Below are positions 45,287 through 53,874 of a stretch of DNA of 64,000 nucleotides, one piece after another. Numbering within the stretch: position 1 is the first letter of the stretch; each line of letters starts with the position of its first letter. Under the pieces are notes generated by a model, which searched no databases, was not told where the DNA came from, and worked only from the letters and a program-made list of their open reading frames with translations. A program made the translations under genes and the position numbers. Source of the stretch: Candidatus Nanopelagicales bacterium (GTDB lineage Bacteria; Actinomycetota; Actinomycetes; S36-B12); NCBI GenBank assembly GCA_018402235.1, contig JAGYJJ010000005.1, forward strand, positions 322,219 to 386,218. Direction: 5' to 3'.

Positions 45287-46456
45287 ATGTTCAAGCGCTC
45301 ACAGCGCGGGAAGGCATTCACCGTCATTGCGGCGGCCGGTGCCCTTTCCGTTGTTTTGGCCGCCTGTGGTGGGTCTGACGACTCCAGCAGCGGCGATTCG
45401 GCGGCTGAAGACACAGCCACCGAAGAGACGACTGAAGAAGTTACCGAAGAAGCCGCTGGCGGCACGGTTGCAGTTTCCTTGATCACCAAGGACTCCACCA
45501 ACCCGTTCTTCGTTGCAATGCAAGCAGGCGCCCGCGAGGCTGCCTCTGAGAATGGCGTGGAACTGACCGTGGGTTCGGGCAACGCCGAAGGTGACGACCA
45601 GGGCCAGATCGATCTGATTGAGAACGCCATCGCTCAGGGCCAGGCCGGCATCCTGATCACCCCGATGTCCGTCAACGTGAACGACGCCATCAGCCGCGCC
45701 CGCGAGGCCGGTCTGTACGTCATCGCGCTGGACACCCCCACGGATCCGCCGGACGTCGTGGACATCACCTTCGCAACGGACAACTGCCTCGCAGGTGAGG
45801 CAATTGGTCAGTGGGCTGCAGGCAAGCTCAATGGCGAGAAGGCTGTCATCGCCGAGCTCGTGATCTTTGATGATCGCGTCGTGTCGGTCGACTACTGCCG
45901 CGCCAACGGCTTCCTCATCGGTATGGGCATTGACGTGCCTGTGCTCGAGGACATGCTGAGCCCGGCTAAGAGCGGTTCGTACACCACCGGTGCCGGTGGC
46001 GACTACGAGATCGCATGCCTCGAGGCCACTGGCGCCAATGAGGAAGGTGGCCGCAAGGGCATGGAGAACTGCCTGGCAGCTAACCCCGACATCAACGTCG
46101 TCTACACCATCAATGAGCCCACCGCCTTCGGTGCTGCTGTTGCCCTTGAGGCAGCTGGCCTAACCGTCGGTGAGGACGTCATCATGGTGTCCGTCGATGG
46201 TGGTCTCGCAGGTGTTCAGGCCGTCCAGGCCGGAACCATCCAGGCCACCTCGCAGCAGTACCCGCTGTTGATGGCCAAGCTGGGCGTCGAGGCGATCAAG
46301 ACGATCGCTGATGGTGGCGCAGCGCCGGAGAACACATCGGCCAACGGCCAGTTCTTCGACACCGGCGTGGTGCTGTGCACGGATGATCCGCAGGACACCG
46401 TGACTTCTGCTCCGCAGGAGTCCTCGCAGTACTGCATCGACAACGCCTGGGGCTAA
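45287..46456 (+). CDS. Sugar ABC transporter substrate-binding lipoprotein
   Basis: A 389-residue lipoprotein. GAAGGG precedes ATG 45287; the signal ends in lipobox LAAC at about residue 27, followed by a Ser/Asp/Thr/Glu-rich spacer. The type I periplasmic-binding fold (VSLITKDSTNPFFVAMQAGA; ILITPMSVNVNDAI; DGGLAGVQAVQAGTIQATSQQYP) is like FrcB/RbsB. It binds a monosaccharide or polyol outside the membrane. First gene of the transporter operon, followed by a strong hairpin. Confidence 0.92.
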   Translation: MFKRSQRGKAFTVIAAAGALSVVLAACGGSDDSSSGDSAAEDTATEETTEEVTEEAAGGTVAVSLITKDSTNPFFVAMQAGAREAASENGVELTVGSGNAEGDDQGQIDLIENAIAQGQAGILITPMSVNVNDAISRAREAGLYVIALDTPTDPPDVVDITFATDNCLAGEAIGQWAAGKLNGEKAVIAELVIFDDRVVSVDYCRANGFLIGMGIDVPVLEDMLSPAKSGSYTTGAGGDYEIACLEATGANEEGGRKGMENCLAANPDINVVYTINEPTAFGAAVALEAAGLTVGEDVIMVSVDGGLAGVQAVQAGTIQATSQQYPLLMAKLGVEAIKTIADGGAAPENTSANGQFFDTGVVLCTDDPQDTVTSAPQESSQYCIDNAWG

Positions 46457-46486
46457 ACCCTGAGCTTGTCGTAGGCAACTGACGCG

Positions 46487-46521
46487 CCGGGGGGTAGCAG
46501 CATCACGCTGCTGCCCCCCGG
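46487..46521 (+). terminator. Strong hairpin after the sugar-binding protein gene
   Basis: A 15-bp GC-rich stem (46487-46501 with 46507-46521; one G-T wobble) and a 5-nt loop, 30 bp after the stop and without a T run. It probably causes partial read-through or protects the upstream message, giving more binding protein than permease. Confidence 0.75.
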
Positions 46522-46640
46522 TCGCACTTCCATCTCAGTAACCCAGACCGCGCACAATCTTCAGCGCACCTGTCGAAATCCGCCTACACTCCCGACAACC
46601 CCCCGCCCGCACGCACGTCAGCACCCCTGGAGGTCACCCG

Positions 46641-47696
46641 GTGAGCGCACCTGCCACCTCGGACTACAACCTCGACGAGGAATTCGCTATCAAGCGGTCC
46701 CCCATCCAGCGCCTGCAGTTCACGTTGCACCGCTACCCGTGGCTGAGTTCGCTGATCGTCCTGCTCACCGTCATCGTCATCTTCGGACTGATCAACGAGC
46801 GATTCCTCCTACCTTCGACGGTGTCGCTGATGATTCAGCAGACGGTGATTGTCGGTACCTTGGCGATCGCTCAAACGCTGATCATCCTCACGGCAGGCAT
46901 CGACCTGTCAATCGGCGCGATCATGATCTTTGGTCAGATGCTGATGGCCAACTTCGCCGTTTACACGACGGCTTCGAACGTGCTTCCGATCGCAGGTCAG
47001 AACCCCTGGATAGCCATCATCCTGGGCATCCTGGCGGCCACCGCTGCTGGAGCAGTCAACGGTTTCTTGATCGTCAGATTCAACCTGCCACCGTTCATCG
47101 TCACCCTGGGCACCTGGAGTGTTTTCATGGGCTTGACGCTGATCTTGTTCAAGGCGCGCACCATCCAGGGCCCGGAAATGCCCGAAGAGATGAAGCTGAT
47201 GGGAACGCGCTTTCCGGTTGGGCCGTTCAACCTCACCCTCGGTGTGGTCGTGATGTTCCTGCTGTTCCTGCTGTTTGCGTGGATTTTGAAGAACACCGCC
47301 TGGGGCACGCACGTGTACGCGGTCGGCGACGACCCGGTAGCAGCCCAACTCAGCGGCATCAACACCAAGCGCGTGCTCTTCAGCGTTTACCTGGTGGCCG
47401 GCGTGGTCATGGGTATCGCCGCCTGGATCACTATCGGTCGCGTGGGTTCAGCGAGTCCGAACGTCGATCCAATGCTGAACCTGCAAACCATCACCGCGGT
47501 GGTGATCGGTGGAACATCACTCTTCGGTGGTCGAGGTGCAGTGATCGGTTCGCTGCTCGGAGCTCTCATCGTCAACGCCGTGGAAATGGGTCTATCTCTT
47601 GCGGGCGTAGACCAGGCCTACCGCATCACCGCTATCGGCATGCTCGTCATTCTCGCGGTCGGCATCGACCAGTGGATCAGAAAGGTGAAGGCATGA
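46641..47696 (+). CDS. Sugar ABC transporter permease (FrcC/RbsC type)
   Basis: A 351-residue membrane protein with about 8-10 helices. QTLIILTAGIDLSIGAIMIF and GGTSLFGGRGAVIGSLLGALIV are the RbsC-family signatures. It forms the channel for the sugar delivered by the lipoprotein. GTG start at 46641 after GGAGGTCACCCG. The stop overlaps the ATPase ATG (ATGA). Confidence 0.92.
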   Translation: MSAPATSDYNLDEEFAIKRSPIQRLQFTLHRYPWLSSLIVLLTVIVIFGLINERFLLPSTVSLMIQQTVIVGTLAIAQTLIILTAGIDLSIGAIMIFGQMLMANFAVYTTASNVLPIAGQNPWIAIILGILAATAAGAVNGFLIVRFNLPPFIVTLGTWSVFMGLTLILFKARTIQGPEMPEEMKLMGTRFPVGPFNLTLGVVVMFLLFLLFAWILKNTAWGTHVYAVGDDPVAAQLSGINTKRVLFSVYLVAGVVMGIAAWITIGRVGSASPNVDPMLNLQTITAVVIGGTSLFGGRGAVIGSLLGALIVNAVEMGLSLAGVDQAYRITAIGMLVILAVGIDQWIRKVKA

Positions 47697-48508
47697 GCGC
47701 GCCCACCAGTACCGAACCCATCGTCAAGGGACGGGGCCTCGTCAAGCGATTCGGCAGCGTCACCGGTTTGAACCATGCCGACTTCGATCTGTTCCCCGGC
47801 GAGGTACTTGCCGTGATCGGCGATAACGGTGCCGGTAAGTCCACCCTCATCAAGTGCTTCGCCGGTGCGCACACGCCCGACGAGGGCGAGATGTGGGTCC
47901 AAGGCGAGAAGGTCTCCTTCAAGAGCACGCACGAGGCGCGCGACCACGGCGTGGAAACCGTGTTCCAGACCCTCGCAGTTGCACCGGCGTTGGATATCTC
48001 CGCAAACCTCTACCTCGGACGGGAAATACGCAAGCCCGGGATCCTCGGCAAGGTCTTCCGCCAACTCGATAAGAAGCGGATGAAGCGCGAGGCCGGTGAG
48101 CACCTGCAGGATCTGGGCATCATGACGGTGCAGAACCTCTCGCAGGCAGTTGAGACGCTGTCCGGTGGTCAGCGTCAAGCGGTGTCCGTTGCACGCGCTG
48201 CGGCATTCGGAAGCCAGGTGATCATCCTGGATGAGCCCACGGCGGCCCTCGGTGTGCGGGAATCTGCCAAGGTGCTGAATCTGATCCAGGACCTGCGCGA
48301 TCGCGGCCTGTCGGTCATCTTGATTTCGCATAACATGCCCCAGGTGTTCGAGGTGGCCGATCGCGTGCACGTGCAGCGCCTCGGTCATCGCTCTGCGGTG
48401 ATCACGCCCAAGACACACTCCATGAACGACGCCGTCGCGATCATGACCGGCGCGCTCAATATTCCGGAGAACGAGCAAACACTCACGCCGGTAAACGCTC
48501 CGGCGTAG
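47693..48508 (+). CDS. Sugar ABC transporter ATPase (FrcA type)
   Basis: A 271-residue single-domain ATPase: Walker A GDNGAGKSTL, signature LSGGQRQAVSVARA, Walker B VIILDEPTAAL, switch His in LISHNMPQVF. Unlike RbsA, which has two nucleotide-binding halves, this is the short FrcA form that works as a homodimer. Start ATG 47693 overlapping the permease stop. A much longer open frame in the same register begins inside the permease gene and is not real. Confidence 0.92.
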   Translation: MSAPTSTEPIVKGRGLVKRFGSVTGLNHADFDLFPGEVLAVIGDNGAGKSTLIKCFAGAHTPDEGEMWVQGEKVSFKSTHEARDHGVETVFQTLAVAPALDISANLYLGREIRKPGILGKVFRQLDKKRMKREAGEHLQDLGIMTVQNLSQAVETLSGGQRQAVSVARAAAFGSQVIILDEPTAALGVRESAKVLNLIQDLRDRGLSVILISHNMPQVFEVADRVHVQRLGHRSAVITPKTHSMNDAVAIMTGALNIPENEQTLTPVNAPA

Positions 48509-48526
48509 TTGGTTGGGTTAATTCCG

Positions 48527-49535
48527 CTACACGTAGAGCGCAGGGCGGTCGGGGAGTTCGATCCCCACCGCCCTGTCGCTTGTCAGGGCTTCGATGGCTG
48601 CCCCCGACGACGCGGCTGCGGCATACCCATCCCACGTGGAGGCGCCCGCCGGGCCGCTCAGTTCCCGTAGCGAGTCAATCCACGCCTGTAGTTCTGCGCG
48701 GTAGGCCTCACCGAAGCGCCCCAGCCACTGCTCGGGGATGTCCTGTGCGCGCTGCCGCGCAGTGGTCCGAGTGATGAAGGAACCATCGCCCATATCCAAG
48801 ATGCCGTCGGAGCCCACAACCTGACAGGTCACTTCGTATCCGTACCGGGCCGTCATGAACATCTCGATGGTGACCAGCACACCTGAGGTAGTGCCGTAGG
48901 TGACCAGAACCGGATCCTTCTGCCCTGCCGGGACGTCTGGTCCAGGTTTGCCTGATACAACCTGGACCCACGCATAGTCCTCACCGGTGAGCCAGCGATT
49001 GATATCGACTTCGTGGACCGCTGAGTTCGTCATGCTCAGTGCGGTGTCGAGCCCATACGGTGCGTAGGCGTTGCGATGGACGTTGTGGATCACCAGGGGT
49101 TCGCCTACCTCCCCGGCGTCAAGCGGAATTCTTCAGCGCTACGTAACCTGGATCGAATCGGCGCATGAAGCCGAGCATGATTAATCGCCTACCGAGTGCT
49201 ACCTCCGCATCGAGAACCTGCTGGGCCGCAGAAAGCGTCGGTGCCAGTGGCTTTTCCAGCATCACCGGCTTGCCTACAGCAAGACAGGCGAGGGCTTGTT
49301 CGGCATGCAGATCATCGGGACTGGCAATCACCACAGCGTCAACGTCGTCGTCCTCAATCACCGCCTGCGCCGAGGGAAGTGCCCGTGCGTCGATATCGAT
49401 AGCAAGGCCCTGGGCTCGGTCAGCAGCAACATCGAAAACGGCCACAACCGAGCTGCCCGACACCTCCCGTGCCAGCGACAGCGCGTGCGCTGTACCGATA
49501 TTCCCGGTTCCAATCACTCCCACACGGATGGTCAT
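48527..49535 (-). CDS. Gfo/Idh/MocA oxidoreductase (inositol dehydrogenase-like), frame break near 49124
   Basis: NAD(P)-dependent sugar/polyol dehydrogenase. Rossmann motif VGVIGTGNIGTAHA and the catalytic-site EKPLAPT are in the first frame from ATG 49535. The C-terminal Gfo/Idh domain (EPLVIHNVHRNA, NSAVHEVDINRWLTGED with the conserved His and Asp) is in another frame ending at 48527. Dropping one base near 49124 joins KNS to LDAGEVGEP; repaired length is about 335 residues. Closest in pattern to myo-inositol 2-dehydrogenases. It lies beside the sugar transporter, so it probably oxidises the imported compound. Confidence 0.85.
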
Positions 49536-49593
49536 AGCGGCATTGTGCAGCACTTCGGTCTACGCATTCGCAAACCGGCACTAGCCTTGCCTT

Positions 49594-50448
49594 GTGCCCG
49601 GATTCCTCAGCGAACTGACAGGTTCGTTCTCCACGTCATCCGCGCAAAACCCAACAGTCGCGATCATGGAAGCCGCGTACGCGGATGCCGGTCTTGATGT
49701 CCGCTACATCAACTGTGAGGTTCCCCCTGCTCGGCTCGCCGATGCGGTGCGCGGCGCCATCGGCATGGGGTGGCTCGGTTTCAACTGCTCTATTCCCCAC
49801 AAGCAGGCGATCATCGACTACTTGGACGAACTCGCGCCCAGCGCGCGGATCATCGGCGCGGTCAACACGGTGATCAACAAAGACGGTCACCTCACGGGTG
49901 AGAACACCGACGGTCAAGGATTCGTGGAGTCCTTGCGGACGGTCGCTGACCCGGCCGGCAAGCAGTTCGTCATCTTTGGAGCTGGTGGGGCCGCGCGGGC
50001 CATCGCGGTCGAATCGGCATTGGCCGGCGCCCGCAGCATGACCATCGTGAATAGAACCGTCGAACGCGGCGAGGAACTCGCATCACTCGTGGATTCGCAT
50101 ACGCCCGCCAGCGCCCGCTTCGAACCGTGGACACCGGACTTCGCGATCCCCGAGGGCACGGACATTGTCATCAATGCCACCTCGATCGGCTTCCACCCGA
50201 ACGCCGACCAGACCCTGGACGTGGACCCCAACACATTTGTTTCTGGCATGGTCGTTGCGGATGTAGTTGCCAATCCGCCCATGACGCGCTGGCTCACCGC
50301 GGCGCAGGCCGCAGGCTGCACACCGCTCACCGGTCTGGGCATGCTCGTTAACCAGGCGCTGGTGAACGCCCGTCTGTGGACCGGCCAGACGCTCAATGCA
50401 ACGGTCATGCACACTGCACTCGAACAAGCACTCGATATCCGCAACTGA
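49594..50448 (+). CDS. Shikimate/quinate dehydrogenase-family oxidoreductase
   Basis: A 284-residue AroE/YdiB-fold enzyme. FNCSIPHKQAIIDYLDE carries the catalytic lysine, GAVNTVINKDGHLTGENTDGQGF the substrate Asn and Asp, and VIFGAGGAARAIAVE the NAD(P) site. The usual N-terminal substrate serines read GSFSTSSAQNP instead of the common SLSP-H-N pattern. Together with the sugar-cluster location this suggests a substrate other than shikimate. GTG start at 49594, divergent from the Gfo/Idh gene with 58 bp between. Confidence 0.83.
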   Translation: MPGFLSELTGSFSTSSAQNPTVAIMEAAYADAGLDVRYINCEVPPARLADAVRGAIGMGWLGFNCSIPHKQAIIDYLDELAPSARIIGAVNTVINKDGHLTGENTDGQGFVESLRTVADPAGKQFVIFGAGGAARAIAVESALAGARSMTIVNRTVERGEELASLVDSHTPASARFEPWTPDFAIPEGTDIVINATSIGFHPNADQTLDVDPNTFVSGMVVADVVANPPMTRWLTAAQAAGCTPLTGLGMLVNQALVNARLWTGQTLNATVMHTALEQALDIRN

Positions 50449-50497
50449 GATCCGCACCCAAAGAGAAGACCCCTAAAGAAGTCACGAGGAGAAAAAC

Positions 50498-51535
50498 GTG
50501 GAAACTGCTGCCTACGCCGCCATGTCCGCCGGAGCACCCCTGGAGCCGCACACCATCGAGCGTCGGGACCTGCGTCCGCACGATGTGCTGATCGATATTA
50601 AGTACTCAGGCATCTGCCACTCGGATATCCACCAGGCGCGCGAGGAGTGGTTCACGTCGATTTTCCCGATGGTCCCTGGCCACGAGATCGCCGGAATCGT
50701 CAGTGCCGTGGGCAGTGATGTCACGGACTTCAAGCCCGGCGACCGCGTGGGCGTTGGTGTGTTCGTTGGCGCCTGCATGGAGTGCGACAACTGCAAGCGT
50801 GGCTTGGAGAACTACTGCTTCAAGGGCTTTGTTCCGACCTATAACGGCAAGGACTACGAGGGAACCGTTATGCACGGCGGTTACTCGTCGGCGATTGTCG
50901 TGGAAGACCACTACGTCCTGCACATTCCCGATGGCATCGAACTTGATGTCGCTGCACCGCTGCTGTGCGCCGGCATCACCACCTACTCACCGCTGCGCGA
51001 GTGGGGGGCCGGTCCGGGTAAGAAGGTCGGCATCATGGGCCTGGGCGGACTCGGCCACATGGGCGTCAAGCATGCGCACGCCATGGGCGCAGAGGTCACA
51101 CTCATTTCGCATTCACCCAGCAAGGAAGAGGACGCCAAGCGCCTCGGCGCTGATCACTTCCTGCTGCTGAGCGATAAGCAAGCGATGAAGGACAACGCAA
51201 TGACCTTCGACCTAATCGTCAACACTGTCTCTGCGCCTATCGACCTGAATCCAGTGATCAATCTCCTCGCAACCGACGGCACGATGGCCTACGTAGGGCT
51301 ACCGGATAAGCCGCTGGAGATGAGCATCTTCCCGCTCAACATGCAGCGCCGCCGGATCGCCGGCTCCAATATCGGCGGCATCCGCGAAACCCAGGAGATG
51401 TTGGATTTCTGCGCCGAGCATGGCTACGCATCGGACGTGGAAGTCATCAGTGCCGACCAGATCAACGAAGCGTGGGAGCGCGTGGTGAACAGCGATGTTC
51501 GCTACCGCTTCGTGATCGACGCCTCCACCTTCTAG
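50498..51535 (+). CDS. Zinc-dependent alcohol dehydrogenase (YahK/CAD-like)
   Basis: A 345-residue medium-chain dehydrogenase. Catalytic zinc ligands are in GICHSDIHQ and GHEIAG; structural zinc cysteines in CMECDNCKRGLENYC. The NAD(P) motif is GLGGLGHMGVKHAHAMG. It is of the cinnamyl-alcohol/YahK aldehyde-reductase type, acting on broad alcohols/aldehydes. GAGGAG lies before the GTG at 50498. It follows the AroE-like gene by 49 bp. The downstream nested palindrome probably ends its transcript. Confidence 0.92.
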   Translation: METAAYAAMSAGAPLEPHTIERRDLRPHDVLIDIKYSGICHSDIHQAREEWFTSIFPMVPGHEIAGIVSAVGSDVTDFKPGDRVGVGVFVGACMECDNCKRGLENYCFKGFVPTYNGKDYEGTVMHGGYSSAIVVEDHYVLHIPDGIELDVAAPLLCAGITTYSPLREWGAGPGKKVGIMGLGGLGHMGVKHAHAMGAEVTLISHSPSKEEDAKRLGADHFLLLSDKQAMKDNAMTFDLIVNTVSAPIDLNPVINLLATDGTMAYVGLPDKPLEMSIFPLNMQRRRIAGSNIGGIRETQEMLDFCAEHGYASDVEVISADQINEAWERVVNSDVRYRFVIDASTF

Positions 51536-51555
51536 GTCCCCCTCCTCCCCCCGAG

Positions 51556-51646
51556 CACTTTCCGCCAGGGTCTGGCCGAAACACCGTCGATCCGCCAGGA
51601 ACGGGCTGTTTGTGTCACTTTCGGCCAGACCCTGGCGGAAAGTGAC
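51556..51646. repeat. Nested palindromes between convergent genes (REP/BIME-like)
   Basis: Perfect 26-bp inverted arms at 51556-51581 and 51619-51644. The right arm, extended to 51614-51646, is itself a palindrome of 15-bp halves (one mismatch, 3-nt centre). The left arm is likewise a weaker palindrome around GGT. A further CCGCCAGG fragment lies in the loop. It sits between the convergent alcohol dehydrogenase and the DDAH-like gene and could terminate both. Confidence 0.85.
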
Positions 51647-51651
51647 GTCGG

Positions 51652-52498
51652 TTAGCGACGTAAGAGCGGACGGGTGAGACATGTTGGCCCACCCTCACCC
51701 TTGCTGATCTCGCTGGCCTCGTACACGTGCACCTCCACGCCGTGGTTGCGCAGTAGTTCAACAGTTGCGTCATTTCCGGACGCGATAACCACCACGCCGG
51801 GCCGGACGGTGAGCACATTGCAGCCCAACGTTGCGTAATCGGCTTCCGGAAGCGGCACCAGTTCCACGCCACGTGAGCGCAATGCCTCGAGCAACCGAAT
51901 CGGCGCAAGGCGCTCGTACACCACGGCGAGGTCCTCACGGACCGGTGAGACCAACACTCATCAAATGCAAGCAGTATTCCGGGCCCATGTCGTGCGGAAG
52001 GTCGAATGCCTCGATCGTGACTACCGGCTCGAGCATGTCGCGCAGTTGCGCGATGGCGGCGTCGTTTGTTCGATACGAGCGACCCACCGCGAGGGTGTGA
52101 TCGTCCAGCCAGAACATATCCCCGCCGTCGGCTGTGGCCTCACCGGTCAAACGCCCGATCAGCGGAACGCCAAGCGCCTGCAACTCTCCAGCTAACAAAG
52201 GTGGTTCGCCAGCACGTACCGCTTTGCCTCCCTGCAATTCGATGAATCCATCACCCACCACGAAGCACGGGTCGTAGGTGAAGATCGCATCGGGCATACC
52301 GTCCACTGGATCCAGGTGAACAACCTCGCACCCCAGACGCTCGAGCAGCGCCACGAACTGCGAGTGCTGCTCGGCCAAGAGATCTAAGTTCAGCGGCTGC
52401 GCCCAATGGGCAACCGCGTAGTCACCACGCATCGACGGAGGTCGGACAGCCACCGATGCCAACTCTTTGACCATTGATGTCACGCCGAAATCGCTCAC
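51652..52498 (-). CDS. DDAH/arginine-deiminase-superfamily hydrolase, frame break near 51958
   Basis: A guanidine-modifying hydrolase or amidinotransferase-fold protein. Conserved pieces are FTYDPCFVV, TADGGDMFWLDD, a catalytic His in CLHLM and the catalytic Cys in GGPTCLTRPL. The frame ends just after HLMSV and continues in another frame as LVSPVREDLAVVYERL. Dropping one base at about 51958 gives about 280 residues. It would cleave dimethylarginine or a related compound to citrulline-type products. Its ATG overlaps the stop of the CrtO-like gene. Confidence 0.82.
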
Positions 52499-52989
52499 TG
52501 ACTCTCCTGTTCACGCGCGCGCAAGGAGGCGACCATACGAGATAGCCGCACGTTGTTACCGCGCAGGATCACCAGGAACGGAATGTTGACCGTTACCGCG
52601 ATCATCGCACCAGCCAGGGTCATCCACCAAGGATTAAAGAACACCAGCGGCAGCCAGGTGAGCATCGACAAGTAGTGCACCCAGATCGCCCGGCGTACCT
52701 CCACCAGATACCGCTCGAGGGAGGCCACATCGCGGCCGGGCACCTCGTTCTTGCTGCGCCCACCGAATACCTCACCGAACTCCGGCAACCGGTGGGCAAG
52801 TCGAGCCACGCCCAACCGGCGATAGAACCCCGGTGTTTCCCATCGGCGCGGCCGAGTGACCCACGAATCAGTTCGAAGCCATCGGTCCGGCCAGCGAGGT
52901 GCCGCGGCTCCGATCAGGACGGACAAACCTGCGATGATCGCGATGTCGATGACGCCGAGCAGCACGAAGCCACTCAGTGAATCACTCAC
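52495..52989 (-). CDS. CrtO-like (glycosyl-diaponeurosporenoate acyltransferase family) membrane protein
   Basis: A 164-residue protein with two N- and C-terminal hydrophobic regions. The family block WETPGFYRRLGVARLAHRLPEFG, GGRSKNE and VEVRRAIWVHY resembles CrtO-type membrane proteins, which acylate glycosylated carotenoids in staphylococci. Other members act outside carotenoid pathways, and no carotenoid genes are present here, so the function is open. It starts 2 bp from the tRNA-Ser(TGA) 3' end and overlaps the DDAH-like gene by four bases. Confidence 0.7.
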   Translation of the reverse strand: MSDSLSGFVLLGVIDIAIIAGLSVLIGAAAPRWPDRWLRTDSWVTRPRRWETPGFYRRLGVARLAHRLPEFGEVFGGRSKNEVPGRDVASLERYLVEVRRAIWVHYLSMLTWLPLVFFNPWWMTLAGAMIAVTVNIPFLVILRGNNVRLSRMVASLRAREQESQ

Positions 52990-52990
52990 G

Positions 52991-53075
52991 CGGCGAGGGA
53001 GGGATTTGAACCCCCGGAGGGTTTCCCCTCGGGCGCTTTCAAGGCGCCTGCAATCGGCCGCTCTGCCACCTCGCC
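52991..53075 (-). tRNA. tRNA-Ser (anticodon TGA)
   Basis: Class II tRNA. The acceptor GGCGAGG pairs with CCTCGCC, the anticodon loop is CTTGAAA, there is a long variable arm (CCCGAGGGG...) and the T loop is TTCAAAT. No CCA is encoded. With GGA, CGA and GCT it completes four serine isoacceptors in one window. Confidence 0.95.
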
Positions 53076-53121
53076 TGAGGGGATAAAGGTAGTACGTGGG
53101 GCGCCGCTCACGACGACGCCA

Positions 53122-53856
53122 TCACGCCGCAACGGGTAACCCGGGGACTTCCACCTCGACGTCGTCCACCCACACGTACAACCGACCGCTGGTAACGGTC
53201 ACCTCGTGGCAATGCCCACCACTGGAGTGATCGCGGGAAATACCGTGCAGGTGTAGTCCAGGGATCACCACGTCGTCGGCAACATCCGGAAAACGAAATC
53301 CGGCAAGCGTTCCTTGCCACGGCGCAAACTCGAACCGCACCTCACCGGTAACAGATCCGGGGCTTCCCAACGGTTGATAGGGCGGGGTCTGACCGTGTTC
53401 ACTGCGCAACAGCACATGCGAGAAATCACCCACCACTTTCACGGCTGCCACGAGGTAATCGTGGTGCTGTGTTTCCGCAGCGAGTACCGAGTCCACGAGC
53501 GCAGTGATGTCCGCAAAACCGGCACCTTCGGGTACCTCGCGGGTAACTGCTTCGCCGCCGAAGGCGGCCACCGCAAAGGGCATGCCCAATTCGGGCGGCG
53601 CCACGCGAGGAATGCCATCGGCAGGTATATGCCAGGTAGTGCCGTCTACGTGGACGATCTCGCCATCGACTGCCTCGGCAACTCCAAGCCCGACGACGGC
53701 ACCGTCGAATGTCTCGCCAACGGTCGTGACGGAGTTATAGCGACCAGCAAAGAGATCATGCATGGTTTCGATCTGTCGGATGTGACCTGAATGATCACGA
53801 GGATGCGCACCCTGCTTCGACTGATGAATCGCTGTTGCCAGGGACATGTTGATCAT
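53122..53856 (-). CDS. budA: Alpha-acetolactate decarboxylase
   Basis: A 244-residue protein. VGLGVAEAVDGEIVHVDGTTWHIPADG, LLRSEHGQTPPYQPL, GTLAGFRFPDVA and the zinc-ligand block GLHLHGISRDHSSGGHC (three histidines) define the family. It converts 2-acetolactate to acetoin in the cytoplasm, diverting pyruvate to a neutral product. No acetolactate synthase or butanediol dehydrogenase lies beside it, so it is a lone gene here. ATG at 53856; an N-terminal ~30 residues before the fold are unusual. Confidence 0.9.
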   Translation of the reverse strand: MINMSLATAIHQSKQGAHPRDHSGHIRQIETMHDLFAGRYNSVTTVGETFDGAVVGLGVAEAVDGEIVHVDGTTWHIPADGIPRVAPPELGMPFAVAAFGGEAVTREVPEGAGFADITALVDSVLAAETQHHDYLVAAVKVVGDFSHVLLRSEHGQTPPYQPLGSPGSVTGEVRFEFAPWQGTLAGFRFPDVADDVVIPGLHLHGISRDHSSGGHCHEVTVTSGRLYVWVDDVEVEVPGLPVAA

Positions 53857-53874
53857 GTCGCCTCCTACGCTGGT

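Noticed and set aside
46739..48508. A 589-residue open frame covering the permease region and the ATPase
   Set aside because: The first ~318 codons are the permease gene read in the wrong frame (Arg/His-rich, no fold). Only the part from 47693 is the real ATPase.
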